Below, piece after piece: positions 8,804 to 15,942 of a DNA stretch of 64,000 nucleotides. Location of the stretch: positions 3,317,501-3,381,500 of the forward strand of contig NZ_CP106679.1 of the NCBI RefSeq assembly GCF_025502585.1, given 5' to 3'. The stretch is from Reichenbachiella agarivorans (GTDB taxonomy: Bacteria; Bacteroidota; Bacteroidia; Cytophagales; Cyclobacteriaceae). The notes under the pieces are model-generated. The model made no database searches. It was not told the origin of the DNA and was given only the letters and a program-made list of their open reading frames with translations. Numbering within the stretch: the first letter of the stretch is position 1; every line of letters starts with the position of its first letter. A program made the position numbers and the translations under genes.

Positions 8804-9002
8804 GCTCCTAACGCCCATGTATGAGTCGTGGCGGTTTAAAAGCACTAAAGATAGCGGTTTTCTTCAAGCCAATCCTGCGGATTGGCCGCTAATTTAATTC
8901 TCCCAAGCGAGCCGATCCGCAGGATTGGCGGACTATCAGATACCCACCGATCCTCGACTCTACCACCAACTCGCCATGACTTCATACACAATGTTATGGG
9001 CT
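8804..9002 (-). repeat. attC-like inverted-repeat site 2
   Basis: The left arm GCTCCTAACGCCCATGTATG with AGTCGTGGCG (8804-8833) pairs imperfectly with the right arm CGCCATGACTTCATACACAA (8972-8991) followed by TGTTATGGGCTG. Nested inside is a strong inverted repeat with perfect 15-bp arms, GCCAATCCTGCGGAT (8868-8882) and ATCCGCAGGATTGGC (8915-8929), 62 nt overall. The site fills the space between two unrelated same-strand genes: the right end lies 3 bp after one stop codon, the left end 12 bp before the other start. Confidence 0.55.
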
Positions 9003-9005
9003 GTT

Positions 9006-9713
9006 TTAATTGTTCAGACTGTGGATTCTGTTCACAAAATGAAAAAATGAATCGATTTCTGCTTGGAATTTTTGACGTTCAGGGAATCCCATTCTAATGT
9101 AGGTGCTGTCGTTCGTGAAGTAAATCACTCCGTATCCACCTAAATCGAATTTGTTGTAAATTGAGCCGTCCTTTAGAGTTACAAAAGTTGAGTCCACGAG
9201 TTGATAGTTGATCCAAGAGTGTTCAAGTAGATAAAAAGCGTCTTCAAAAATCGAATCCTCAGCAGTGTGATAGTTCGGAATGTCGCCTCGGAGGGAATCA
9301 GCTTCTGTATCAGTTAATCGGAAAATGTAAATTTCAGCAAATCTCGGGTTGGAAAAACTGTCTCGTTGATAGACATAAGTTGACATGATTCGGTCATCGG
9401 GAGGCAGGATCGTCAATTCATTGGATTCAATCTGCAAAATAAGTTCCTGTTCGACACTGTCAGGAGGATAAATGAATTTGATCGTTGAATCGGTTGCAAC
9501 AAATTTCGCAGTTGGTTGTGAAGGTATTTGTTCGTTGAAACTCCAGCGATAGAAGTTGTTCAGTGAATCAAACATAAGCCAGTGAGGCCAGTTCTTGTCG
9601 TTTGTATACCATTGGCCAATTACATTAGAATTTCCTTGGAATGTTAGTTCGTCGGTTTGTTGAGAACAGCCGCAAAAAAGGAGTAAAATGAAGATAAGTT
9701 TAATTTGGTTCAT
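9006..9713 (-). CDS. Lipoprotein of unknown function, cassette gene
   Basis: A 235-residue protein when started at the ATG at 9713 (MNQIKLIFILLLFCGCSQQ), which gives a clean lipoprotein signal with Cys about residue 16. The longer frame to 9758 would add non-signal residues and run into a repeat site. The mature protein has the look of a small beta-rich lipocalin-like or unknown-function lipoprotein (IGQWYTNDKNWPHWLMF, later YNKFDLGGYGVIYF). The gene is flanked by inverted copies of the 20-bp motif CATACACAATGTTATGGGCT (8983-9002; the copy at 9731-9751 has one extra T), consistent with a mobile cassette. Confidence 0.7.
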   Translation of the reverse strand: MNQIKLIFILLLFCGCSQQTDELTFQGNSNVIGQWYTNDKNWPHWLMFDSLNNFYRWSFNEQIPSQPTAKFVATDSTIKFIYPPDSVEQELILQIESNELTILPPDDRIMSTYVYQRDSFSNPRFAEIYIFRLTDTEADSLRGDIPNYHTAEDSIFEDAFYLLEHSWINYQLVDSTFVTLKDGSIYNKFDLGGYGVIYFTNDSTYIRMGFPERQKFQAEIDSFFHFVNRIHSLNN

Positions 9714-9730
9714 TGGCAAGTTGCGGCAAT

Positions 9731-9788
9731 AGCCCATAACAATTGTGTATGCGGACAAAAGTTCCGCATACTTGCCTTATGGCATGAG
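9731..9788 (-). repeat. attC-like inverted-repeat site 1
   Basis: A compact 58-bp site: outer boxes AGCCCATAAC (9731-9740) and CTTATGGCA (about 9777-9785), and inner perfect arms GTATGCGGA (9747-9755) and TCCGCATAC (9763-9771) around a 7-nt loop. It lies 17 bp upstream of the start codon of the 9006-9713 gene on the minus strand. Its size is typical of short integron attC sites. Confidence 0.5.
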
Positions 9789-9914
9789 TAAATCTAAGTT
9801 TTTTAATTTGTCGATAAGGTGGCTTTCTTCACTCATGCCTCCTACCAAAATTAACACCTCAACCCCATATCTCACCAAAAGATGGATGCTTTGTTGCACT
9901 AATTATAGCAGTAT

Positions 9915-9941
9915 ACCCAAATCTTGGTAAATGATTTGGGT
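9915..9941 (+). repeat. ACCCAAATC hairpin, copy 1
   Basis: Nine-bp arms ACCCAAATC and GATTTGGGT around a 9-nt loop, followed by GGTGGG. A second copy with the same arms and flanks but a different loop is at 10584-10610. Conserved arms with a variable loop suggest a folded RNA or DNA element. Confidence 0.6.
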
Positions 9942-10003
9942 GGTGGGGGAGCTGTTTCCCCTGACTAACTGTTACCTCGGCAGTAACCGATTCCACCCAC
10001 CAC

Positions 10004-10030
10004 AAAAAAAAGCCTGGGAATACTCCCAGA
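10004..10030 (-). terminator. Minus-strand terminator
   Basis: On the minus strand the hairpin CTGGGA-GTAT-TCCCAG is followed by GC and an uninterrupted run of eight T. No protein gene lies upstream of it on that strand for more than 700 bp, so a non-coding transcript from the repeat region is possible. Confidence 0.6.
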
Positions 10031-10096
10031 CCTCCTATCAACCTATTGAGCACGATGATTATGATCAATTCACAATCATCCCGTTAGTATCCTGAC

Positions 10097-10143
10097 AAAA
10101 AAATGCACAGATAATCGGCTCGATTAGGACCTATATCTGTGCA
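10097..10143 (-). terminator. Minus-strand hairpin with T-run
   Basis: Perfect 10-bp arms TGCACAGATA (10104-10113) and TATCTGTGCA (10134-10143) with a 20-nt loop; on the minus strand a run of seven T follows. It is a second terminator-like structure 70 bp upstream of the one at 10004, again without a coding gene in front of it. Confidence 0.55.
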
Positions 10144-10249
10144 CCTGACTCAATTAATCACATACTTAATGGATTGAAAGATAAAAACCATATGCTGCAT
10201 TTAATTTTTTTAAGGCAATAACCTGACAGTCAATTGTCTTCAGTGAGAG

Positions 10250-10560
10250 GTCGCGAGTCTGCGTCTATGATCCGCAATACCTAGTGGATGATAGGCGAGT
10301 CTTCGTGAGCATCTAGCGAGACATCGTGGATAGTCAGCGAGACCTAGTGATAAGAAAACGAGTGATAGTGAATGATCAGCGAGTCTTCGTGAACGGCTAG
10401 CGAGACTTAGTGGATAGTCAGCGAATCTTCGTCACAGGTCAGCGAGACTTAGTGATAGGAAAACGAGTGATAGTGGATGGCCAGCGAGATTTAGTGATAG
10501 GAAAACGAGTCATAGTGGATGGTTAGCGAGATTTGTTGGATACTCATGGGAGTCGTCGAG
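10250..10560 (+). repeat. Diverged tandem repeat field, about 21-bp period
   Basis: About fourteen imperfect units of the form AGCGAGACTTAGTGGATAGT recur every ~21 bp. A subset is replaced by GATAGGAAAACGAGTGATAGT. The invariant part is GCGAG followed by CTTAGT or CTTCGT. No start codon or coding frame fits the period. It lies between the two ACCCAAATC hairpins and upstream (minus strand) of two terminators. Apart from these elements the gap 9789-10819 holds nothing I recognise. Confidence 0.6.
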
Positions 10561-10583
10561 TGATGTGATGATCATAGAAATAT

Positions 10584-10610
10584 ACCCAAATCTAGGGAGA
10601 GGATTTGGGT
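10584..10610 (+). repeat. ACCCAAATC hairpin, copy 2
   Basis: Same 9-bp arms as the copy at 9915-9941, with the shared flanks TAT before and GGTGGG after, but a different 9-nt loop (TAGGGAGAG instead of TTGGTAAAT). Confidence 0.6.
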
Positions 10611-10819
10611 GGTGGGCAGGTGTTATTTTCGTTTCATATGCTCAACCGGCTCTCTTGGACTCAGGAATGTCAGGACAGCGTGCGGCGGCTTTCCTGACGT
10701 GCAAGAAATATGAAAAATTTTTGTATTGAATTGCTTCACTTTGGAAAAGTTCAAGGTCTATTACATGCGATTGCCCTGCAAAATCTCCCTTTTTTGCACT
10801 GCCCTTTGTCTCCATTCAG

Positions 10820-10899
10820 AACCCGCGCGGGTTCGTGTGCAAACCCGCGCGGGTTTACGGCCAAACCCGCGCAGGTTTATGGTCAAACCCGCGCGGGTT
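10820..10899 (+). repeat. Four-unit GC palindrome array, 22-bp period
   Basis: Four copies of the 14-bp palindrome AACCCGCGCGGGTT start at 10820, 10842, 10864 and 10886 (the third has one base change), each followed by an 8-nt spacer, giving an exact 22-bp period. It is much more GC-rich than its surroundings. A matching four-unit array is at 45380-45459. It is probably a dispersed intergenic repeat of this genome; open frames running across it are artefacts of the repeat. Confidence 0.75.
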
Positions 10900-11241
10900 T
10901 TTGGTCGCCCATTTTCTTGTCCATAGCAGTGCGTGCAAATCATCGAAATGGAGCAGTATAGGCTATTTTTAGGCTTTTGAGGACCAAGTACAAAGAGGAC
11001 GAGCAGATCGGACTGGTAGTGCAATCAAATGGGCAAATTCAAGAAAGCATAGCTGAGTGGATAGATAAGCATGCATTAGTTCCACCCCCTAACCCCCGCC
11101 AGCGGGTGACAAAGAAGTAGCCAGTGTAGCCTCAGCTTTCCTGCAATACCCGAATGAAAAGGAACATAGACTCAATCCCAAAGAACAAAACTTAATCAAA
11201 TCAAACGATTTCCCCCGCTGGCGGGGGCGGGGGGTGGACTT
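10886..11241 (+). repeat. DUF559-associated repeat unit A
   Basis: From the last GC palindrome onward this unit holds AGCAGTATAGGC, a decayed copy of the last ~26 codons of the DUF559 gene (11043-11120; the frame reads as ESIAEWIDKHALVPPP), then CCCCCGCTGGCGGGGG and GGGGTGGACT directly before the complete gene. The same order recurs in units C and D downstream. Confidence 0.7.
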
Positions 11242-11275
11242 TTTAGTATTCTTGCAATACCTAAATCCGAACCCA

Positions 11276-11692
11276 ATGACCCAAAACAATAGCCATTACA
11301 ACAAGCGGCTTCAGCCTTTTGCTAAAGCACTAAGATCAGATATGACCAAGGCAGAAGCCTGTATTTGGAAATATGTACTCAAAGCAAGGATGATGGCGGG
11401 TTATCAATTTAGAAGACAGAGACCAGTTCTTAATTACATTGCGGATTTCATGTGCAAGGAATTAAACCTTATCATAGAAATTGATGGAATCACACATTCC
11501 TATGAGGGAGTTTATATCAAAGATCAAAAGAGAACACAGGAACTAGAATCCCAAGGCTTTACTGTTTTGAGGTATGCCGACGAAGAGGTGCTACAAAACA
11601 TAGAACACGTTAGAGAAAGCATAGCTGAGTGGATAGATAAGCATGCAGTAGTTCCACCCCCTAACCCCCGCCAGCGGGGGACAAAGAAATAG
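11276..11692 (+). CDS. DUF559 (Vsr/restriction-endonuclease-fold) protein of a repeat element
   Basis: A 138-residue protein of the DUF559 family, a small PD-(D/E)XK-like nuclease fold related to very-short-patch repair endonucleases. The ATG at 11276 (MTQNNSHYNKRLQPFAKALR) is preferred over the open frame from 11234 because family members start just before the LR.D.T.AE motif. Diagnostic blocks are KAEACIWKYVLKARMMAGYQFRRQ, then FMCKELNLIIEIDG (acidic catalytic pair E-x-D) and TVLRYADEEVLQN. The C-terminus (VVPPPNPRQRG) is encoded by a GC-rich inverted repeat, so the element's end forms part of the protein. The gene is flanked by inverted copies of CCCCCGCTGGCGGGGG-type sequences, and further partial copies follow. 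It looks like the coding member of a repeat family; biochemical activity is unproven. Confidence 0.85.
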   Translation: MTQNNSHYNKRLQPFAKALRSDMTKAEACIWKYVLKARMMAGYQFRRQRPVLNYIADFMCKELNLIIEIDGITHSYEGVYIKDQKRTQELESQGFTVLRYADEEVLQNIEHVRESIAEWIDKHAVVPPPNPRQRGTKK

Positions 11693-11811
11693 CCAGTGTA
11701 GCCTCAGCTTTCCTGCTTTGTCAGAATGAAAAGGAACATTGACTCAACCCCAAAGAACAAAAATCAAGCAATTCAAACAATCTCCCCCGCTGGCGGGGGC
11801 AGGGGGTGGAC
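11616..11811 (+). repeat. DUF559-associated repeat unit B (gene 3' end and tail)
   Basis: This stretch covers the last codons of the DUF559 gene and the conserved ~120-bp tail that ends CCCCCGCTGGCGGGGG-CAGGGGGTGGACT. Within it, TCCACCCCCTAACCCCCGCC and the closing sequence are inverted copies about 130 bp apart. The same block occurs in units A and C with only scattered changes. Confidence 0.7.
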
Positions 11812-11834
11812 TTTCTGGCATCACCGCAACACAA

Positions 11835-12184
11835 CTGAATCCGTCCGGGTTTTGAATCACCTATTTCCTAGGCCAGAGTAGTACGTAGCAATCTCCAAAT
11901 AGAGCAGTACAGGCTGTTTTTAGGCTTTTGAGCATCAAGTACAAAGAGGACTAGCAGATCGGACTGGTAGTACAATCAAATGGGCAAATTTAAGAAAGCA
12001 TAGCTGAGTGGATAGATAAGCATGCATTAGTTCCACCCCCTAACCCCCGCCAGCGGGAGACAAAGAAGTAGTCAGTGTAGTCTTGGCTTTCCTGCTATAC
12101 CCGAATGAAAAGGAACATAGACTCAATCCCAAAGAACAAAACTTAATCAAATCAAACGATTTCCCCCGCTGGCGGGGGGTGGAC
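11835..12184 (+). repeat. DUF559-associated repeat unit C
   Basis: A ~350-bp copy beginning with a degenerate GC palindrome (ATCCGTCCGGGTTTT), then CACCTATTTCCTAGGCCAGA, AGCAGTACAGGC, the truncated DUF559 3' end (11994-12075) and the conserved tail to GGGGGGTGGACT. The coding part is only a fragment with no start. Confidence 0.7.
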
Positions 12185-12202
12185 TTTCTGGCATCATCGC
12201 AA

Positions 12203-12361
12203 CACAACTGAACCTGTACGGGTTTTGAATCACCTATTTCCTAGGCCAGAGCAGTACGTAGCAATCTCCAAAATAGAGCAGTACAGGCTGTTTTTAGGCT
12301 TTTGAGCATCAAGGACAAAGAGGACTTGCAGATAGGACTGGTAAAGCAATCAAATTGACGC
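12203..12361 (+). repeat. DUF559-associated repeat unit D (truncated)
   Basis: A fourth, incomplete copy. It has the degenerate palindrome CCTGTACGGGTTTT, CACCTATTTCCTAGGCCAGA, AGCAGTACAGGC and the following ~70 bp, and breaks off before the DUF559 3' fragment. It starts about 367 bp after the equivalent point in unit C, so units C and D are tandem. From its end to the next gene at 12449 nothing else is recognisable. Confidence 0.65.
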
Positions 12362-12448
12362 TTGAATAGAGGTAGATTTCGGTAGAATCAGGACGAATTT
12401 TAACCAATCTACCCTACAGCATACGAATATTTGAAGTTTATTTGAGGG

Positions 12449-13666
12449 ATGAAGGTAGCAGTAATAGGAGGTGGAGCAGCGGGGTTCTTTGCAGCACTGT
12501 CGTGCAAGGTAGCGCATACACAGGCGCAGGTCGATATTTTGGAGGCATCTGGCAAGACCCTGTCCAAAGTAAAGGTGTCAGGCGGCGGGCGCTGCAACGT
12601 GACCAATGGCTGTGAGTCCAATGCTGATTTTCTAAGATTTTACCCCAGAGGATCCAAGGTACTGAAGAAAACCTTCGGGCATTTTGATCGGCTGAAAACC
12701 ATCGACTGGTTTGCCCAGCGAGGGGTTGAGCTCAAGACCGAAGCAGACGGCAGGATGTTTCCCGTGACCAATGATTCACAAACGATCATCGATTGTCTGC
12801 GAGATGAGGCTAGAAAACTGGGCGTAGAGGTCGTCCAGAACTACAGGGTATCGTCCATCACGCCAACTCACCGTGGCTTTGAGTTGTTTTCCAAAGCAGG
12901 CAACAGGGTCTATGATTATCTGATCATTGCGGCAGGAGGCAACAACAAGCCTGAGTCCTATGACTGGTTGAGACAATTGGGACATGCGATCATTCCTCCT
13001 GTACCGTCTTTGTTTACTTTCAATATCCCCTCGGAGAAGAAATTGACGCTACTGTCCGGTGTGGCAATGACGGCAGCTACGGTGAAGATTCAAGGAACCA
13101 AATTGGCAGAGAAAGGTCCGCTGTTGGTGACGCACTGGGGGCTGAGTGGGCCAGCTGCCCTGCGATTGTCTGCCTGGGGTGCACGCATATTGCACGACTT
13201 GAACTACCAGTTTAGCATCCAGATCAACTGGACGCAGCTGGACAATGAGGCGCAGGTACGAGAGCGATTGGAGTCAGTCTCAGCGGAGTTGGACAAGAAG
13301 CTCGTGAGCAATATCAATCCATTTGATCTACCCAAGCGACTCTGGAGCTATTTGCTGGACAGGGTAGAGGTGGACGAGAGCAAACGATGGATGGAGGTGG
13401 CCAAAAAGGACAGAAACCGCCTGATCAATGTCCTGTGCAATGATGTCTACAAGGTGGAAGGCAAGACGACTTTCAAAGAAGAGTTTGTGACCTGCGGGGG
13501 TGTAGATACCGCCGAGGTGGATTTCAACACGATGGAAAGCCGCCAGATCAAAGGGCTGTATTTTGCCGGAGAGGTGCTGGACATAGATGGTGTAACGGGA
13601 GGGTTCAACTTTCAGGCTGCCTGGAGTACAGGATATGTCGCGGGTCTATTGGGAGGGAAGGACTAA
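12449..13666 (+). CDS. HI0933-like FAD-dependent oxidoreductase
   Basis: Cytoplasmic flavoprotein of 405 residues of the HI0933/YhiN family (annotated in many genomes as NAD(P)/FAD-dependent or aminoacetone oxidase-like enzyme; the substrate is not established). The N-terminal dinucleotide-binding loop is VIGGGAAGFFAA (residues 5-16). The family signature KVKVSGGGRCNVTN is near residues 40-53, LIIAAGGNNKP is central, and the C-terminal FAD motif is GLYFAGEVLDIDGVTGGFNFQ. It is full length. The gene converges on and overlaps the pseudouridine synthase gene by 21 bp at the 3' ends. Confidence 0.9.
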   Translation: MKVAVIGGGAAGFFAALSCKVAHTQAQVDILEASGKTLSKVKVSGGGRCNVTNGCESNADFLRFYPRGSKVLKKTFGHFDRLKTIDWFAQRGVELKTEADGRMFPVTNDSQTIIDCLRDEARKLGVEVVQNYRVSSITPTHRGFELFSKAGNRVYDYLIIAAGGNNKPESYDWLRQLGHAIIPPVPSLFTFNIPSEKKLTLLSGVAMTAATVKIQGTKLAEKGPLLVTHWGLSGPAALRLSAWGARILHDLNYQFSIQINWTQLDNEAQVRERLESVSAELDKKLVSNINPFDLPKRLWSYLLDRVEVDESKRWMEVAKKDRNRLINVLCNDVYKVEGKTTFKEEFVTCGGVDTAEVDFNTMESRQIKGLYFAGEVLDIDGVTGGFNFQAAWSTGYVAGLLGGKD

Positions 13667-14356
13667 GGATTTAAATCCCAGAGCATGGATCATTCGGATA
13701 AATTCAGGCTGTGGCCCTGCCTTGAAAATTGTCTCCACCTGCGTGTATGGATGCCGAAATTTGAATTCCTTGGCGTGCAGTAGCATCGTACCCATCTGCC
13801 ATTTTTCCAAAAATAGCTTGTTTTGTTTGTTGCAGCCATGCGGTCTGTCTCCAATGATCGGATGAAAGATATGGGCAAAGTGTTTTCTGATTTGATGCAT
13901 TCTCCCAGTCTCGGGATATACTTCTACCAGAGCGTACCTAGAGGTACTGTGACCCAGATGTGGTACATTGACCTCCGTTTTTTCTAGTGTTTTGTAGCGG
14001 GTTACGGCTTCTTGCACCTTGCCTTTGTCATTGGTGAGGGCATAGTCTATGATGCCTTCTTCTTCTGTATACCCTCTCACGATGGCCCAATACACTTTGT
14101 CAATGGTCTGGCTTTCAAATTCCTTTCTGATCAGTTGAAGCGCCTCTTCACTGAGTGCGAAAACTAGCACACCACTGGTTTTCCTGTCCAATCTATGAGC
14201 AGGGTAGACATGCCTGTCAAGTTGGTTTCTGAGTTCTTGCAGCGCATAGCGATCGGTGTTGCAGGCTATTTTCGAACGGTGCACCAACAGTCCATGGGGT
14301 TTGTTGATCGCCACATAATGGTCGTCTTGGTATATGATTTCTAATTCTTGATCCAA
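13646..14356 (-). CDS. truC: RluA-family pseudouridine synthase, TruC-like
   Basis: RNA-modifying enzyme of 236 residues. The catalytic motif HRLDRKTSG places the essential Asp at about residue 57. INKPHGLLVHRS (residues 17-28), VEVYPETGRMHQIRKHFAH and HPIIGDRPHGCNKQN agree with the TruC branch (pseudouridine 65 in tRNA), which has no S4 domain. Membership of the RluA superfamily is certain; the tRNA position is inferred from similarity of these motifs. The 3' end overlaps the convergent flavoprotein gene. Confidence 0.85.
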   Translation of the reverse strand: MDQELEIIYQDDHYVAINKPHGLLVHRSKIACNTDRYALQELRNQLDRHVYPAHRLDRKTSGVLVFALSEEALQLIRKEFESQTIDKVYWAIVRGYTEEEGIIDYALTNDKGKVQEAVTRYKTLEKTEVNVPHLGHSTSRYALVEVYPETGRMHQIRKHFAHIFHPIIGDRPHGCNKQNKLFLEKWQMGTMLLHAKEFKFRHPYTQVETIFKAGPQPEFIRMIHALGFKSLVLPSQ

Positions 14357-14408
14357 TTTATTTGGGGAGTAAGGTAATTATTCAAACTGTATCTTGACCT
14401 CTGATGCT

Positions 14409-14430
14409 TTGAACTTGCTGGCAAGTTCAA
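14409..14430 (+). promoter_or_regulatory. Perfect inverted repeat between divergent genes
   Basis: TTGAACTTGC-TG-GCAAGTTCAA: 10-bp perfect arms around 2 nt, in the middle of the 107-bp gap between the divergently transcribed truC-like gene and the DUF481 gene. There is no T-run. The position suits a shared operator; the binding protein is unknown. Confidence 0.4.
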
Positions 14431-14463
14431 TAATTTACCTGTCTAAGCCAATTTGGATCTACT

Positions 14464-15264
14464 ATGAAATGCATTTTTTTTGCAGTGTTAGCTGTTTTTT
14501 TACTCATATCTATATCTACCCAAGCCCAAATCCTCAATGTCAATAAATTGGATGTGACGACAGATTCGTCACGTTATACTTTTGGGGGAATAGAGTTTTT
14601 CTTTGAAACTGACAACAGGAGTCCAACACCCGAAGAATCGGCCAAACTGTTGACCATCGAGTCAGCTGTGGATATTGTGTATGTTTCGGATTTGCATGCC
14701 TATTATTTAGCAGGGGAGTTGAATTATTATGAAGCGACAGGTGATCCCGTCATCAGTACAGGTTTTATCCACTACCGAACCAACCTGATGAGAAAAAATA
14801 GGCTGTCTTATGAGGTGTACACACAGGCTTCTTTTGACGCAAGTCGACGTTTGGATTTTAGAGGTATTGTAGGAGGGGGGATTAAATATAGAATCTATAA
14901 GACGCCAGAGTTTGAAATGGATTTTGGTACGGGGGCCTTTTACGAGCATGAAAAATGGGAGACATTTGATGAGATCAGTCAGATAGTGAGTGTGAGTTTT
15001 TGGAAGTCTTCCTCATATCTCAAGAGCAATTTGGAATTGAGTGATGCTGCCAATTTGAGTTTTATTACGTTTTACCAAGTAGGATATGATTGGGATATCG
15101 ATGCATTCAGACACCGAATCAGTGGAGAGCTGCAACTCAATTTCAACATTACAAGTCACTTTTCCTTTGTAGTCGAAGGCAGCATACATTACGAAGACAA
15201 GCCAATCATTGACATCAATAAGACAGTGTATGGAATCAAAAATGGATTGGCCTATACATTCTAG
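14464..15264 (+). CDS. DUF481 family outer-membrane-type protein
   Basis: A 266-residue exported protein with a signal peptide (about residues 1-22, ending STQAQ). The body is made of alternating amphipathic beta strands with many aromatic residues (GGGIKYRIYKTPEFEMDFGTG, FITFYQVGYDWDIDAFRHR) and ends in YGIKNGLAYTF, a C-terminal aromatic typical of outer-membrane barrels. This matches the DUF481 (YdiY-like) family, whose function is unknown. It is followed by a strong terminator. Confidence 0.75.
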   Translation: MKCIFFAVLAVFLLISISTQAQILNVNKLDVTTDSSRYTFGGIEFFFETDNRSPTPEESAKLLTIESAVDIVYVSDLHAYYLAGELNYYEATGDPVISTGFIHYRTNLMRKNRLSYEVYTQASFDASRRLDFRGIVGGGIKYRIYKTPEFEMDFGTGAFYEHEKWETFDEISQIVSVSFWKSSSYLKSNLELSDAANLSFITFYQVGYDWDIDAFRHRISGELQLNFNITSHFSFVVEGSIHYEDKPIIDINKTVYGIKNGLAYTF

Positions 15265-15274
15265 GCCACAAAAA

Positions 15275-15303
15275 AGGCTACCAATTTGGTAGCCTAGAAT
15301 ATT
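15275..15303 (+). terminator. Terminator between convergent genes
   Basis: Hairpin AGGCTACCAA-T-TTGGTAGCCT followed by a T-run at about 15301-15307, and preceded by an A-run, so it can serve both the DUF481 gene and the convergent response regulator. Confidence 0.85.
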
Positions 15304-15331
15304 TTTTTGGTGGTTGGGTTGCGTGTGTTAG

Positions 15332-15694
15332 TTACTCGGATGCCATTACCTCTTTGACAATCTGAGCCAATTGCTCAGGGCCTTCTAGTGGCTTTCTGAT
15401 GTATTTTTTAACATCAATTTTCAACTCGTCTGTTTCATACTCCAAGTGAGAAGAAACAATGATGATTTTTGGTTTGCTCTCTAGTGTTGAAATCGTCTCA
15501 TATCCATCTAGATAAGGCATTTCAATGTCTAGAAATAGGATATCTGGCTTGAGTTTAGATACGCCCACAGCACCATCAATAGCACTACTAAATGTACCCA
15601 CCAAATCAATTACGTCAACACGCTCGGCTAGTTTCTTGAATATCTCTAAATATACCAAGTCATCATCGATTGCCACACATTTGTACTTTTCCAT
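15332..15694 (-). CDS. Single-domain response regulator
   Basis: A 120-residue stand-alone receiver domain. The acidic pocket DDD (residues 10-12), phosphoacceptor Asp56 in ILFLDIEMP, SS (81-82) and the conserved Lys101 in RKPL are all present, so it should be phosphorylatable. There is no output domain. The sequence after the receiver ends at once, and no kinase is adjacent. Such proteins usually relay phosphate or bind a partner; LytTR-class receivers look similar, but the DNA-binding half is absent here. Confidence 0.85.
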   Translation of the reverse strand: MEKYKCVAIDDDLVYLEIFKKLAERVDVIDLVGTFSSAIDGAVGVSKLKPDILFLDIEMPYLDGYETISTLESKPKIIIVSSHLEYETDELKIDVKKYIRKPLEGPEQLAQIVKEVMASE

Positions 15695-15942
15695 TTATTA
15701 TTAATTGATCTCTGTTCTTAGTTCTGTAAGCAAAGCCAATCTTAACCAAAAAATACTACTTATCGAAACTGACGATGAAAAAACTCAGAAATAGACAAAC
15801 TAACATTTAAATAGTCCAACTGTTTACTAAGCATTCAATATATGTGTATATTGGTATGTATGCTCTTAATAAATCCCTAAATTGCGTTAGATATTAACAA
15901 CGTTTGGGTTGTTTTGATACAAATTTTCTAATAAGTAGCCAA

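Noticed and set aside
8868-8929. Reading the 15-bp inverted repeat as a simple terminator
   Set aside because: The loop is 32 nt with no T-run, and a second, longer pair of arms encloses it, so an attC-like site explains more.
10710-11024. Open frames across the GC palindrome array (both strands) with repeated R-A-G-F/N-P-R type residues
   Set aside because: They are by-products of the 22-bp repeat; the period (22) is not a multiple of 3, so frames shift and no protein family is seen.
15904-15942. TTG start for PEP carboxylase
   Set aside because: The extra 13 residues are not part of the family and the ATG at 15943 gives the usual N-terminus.
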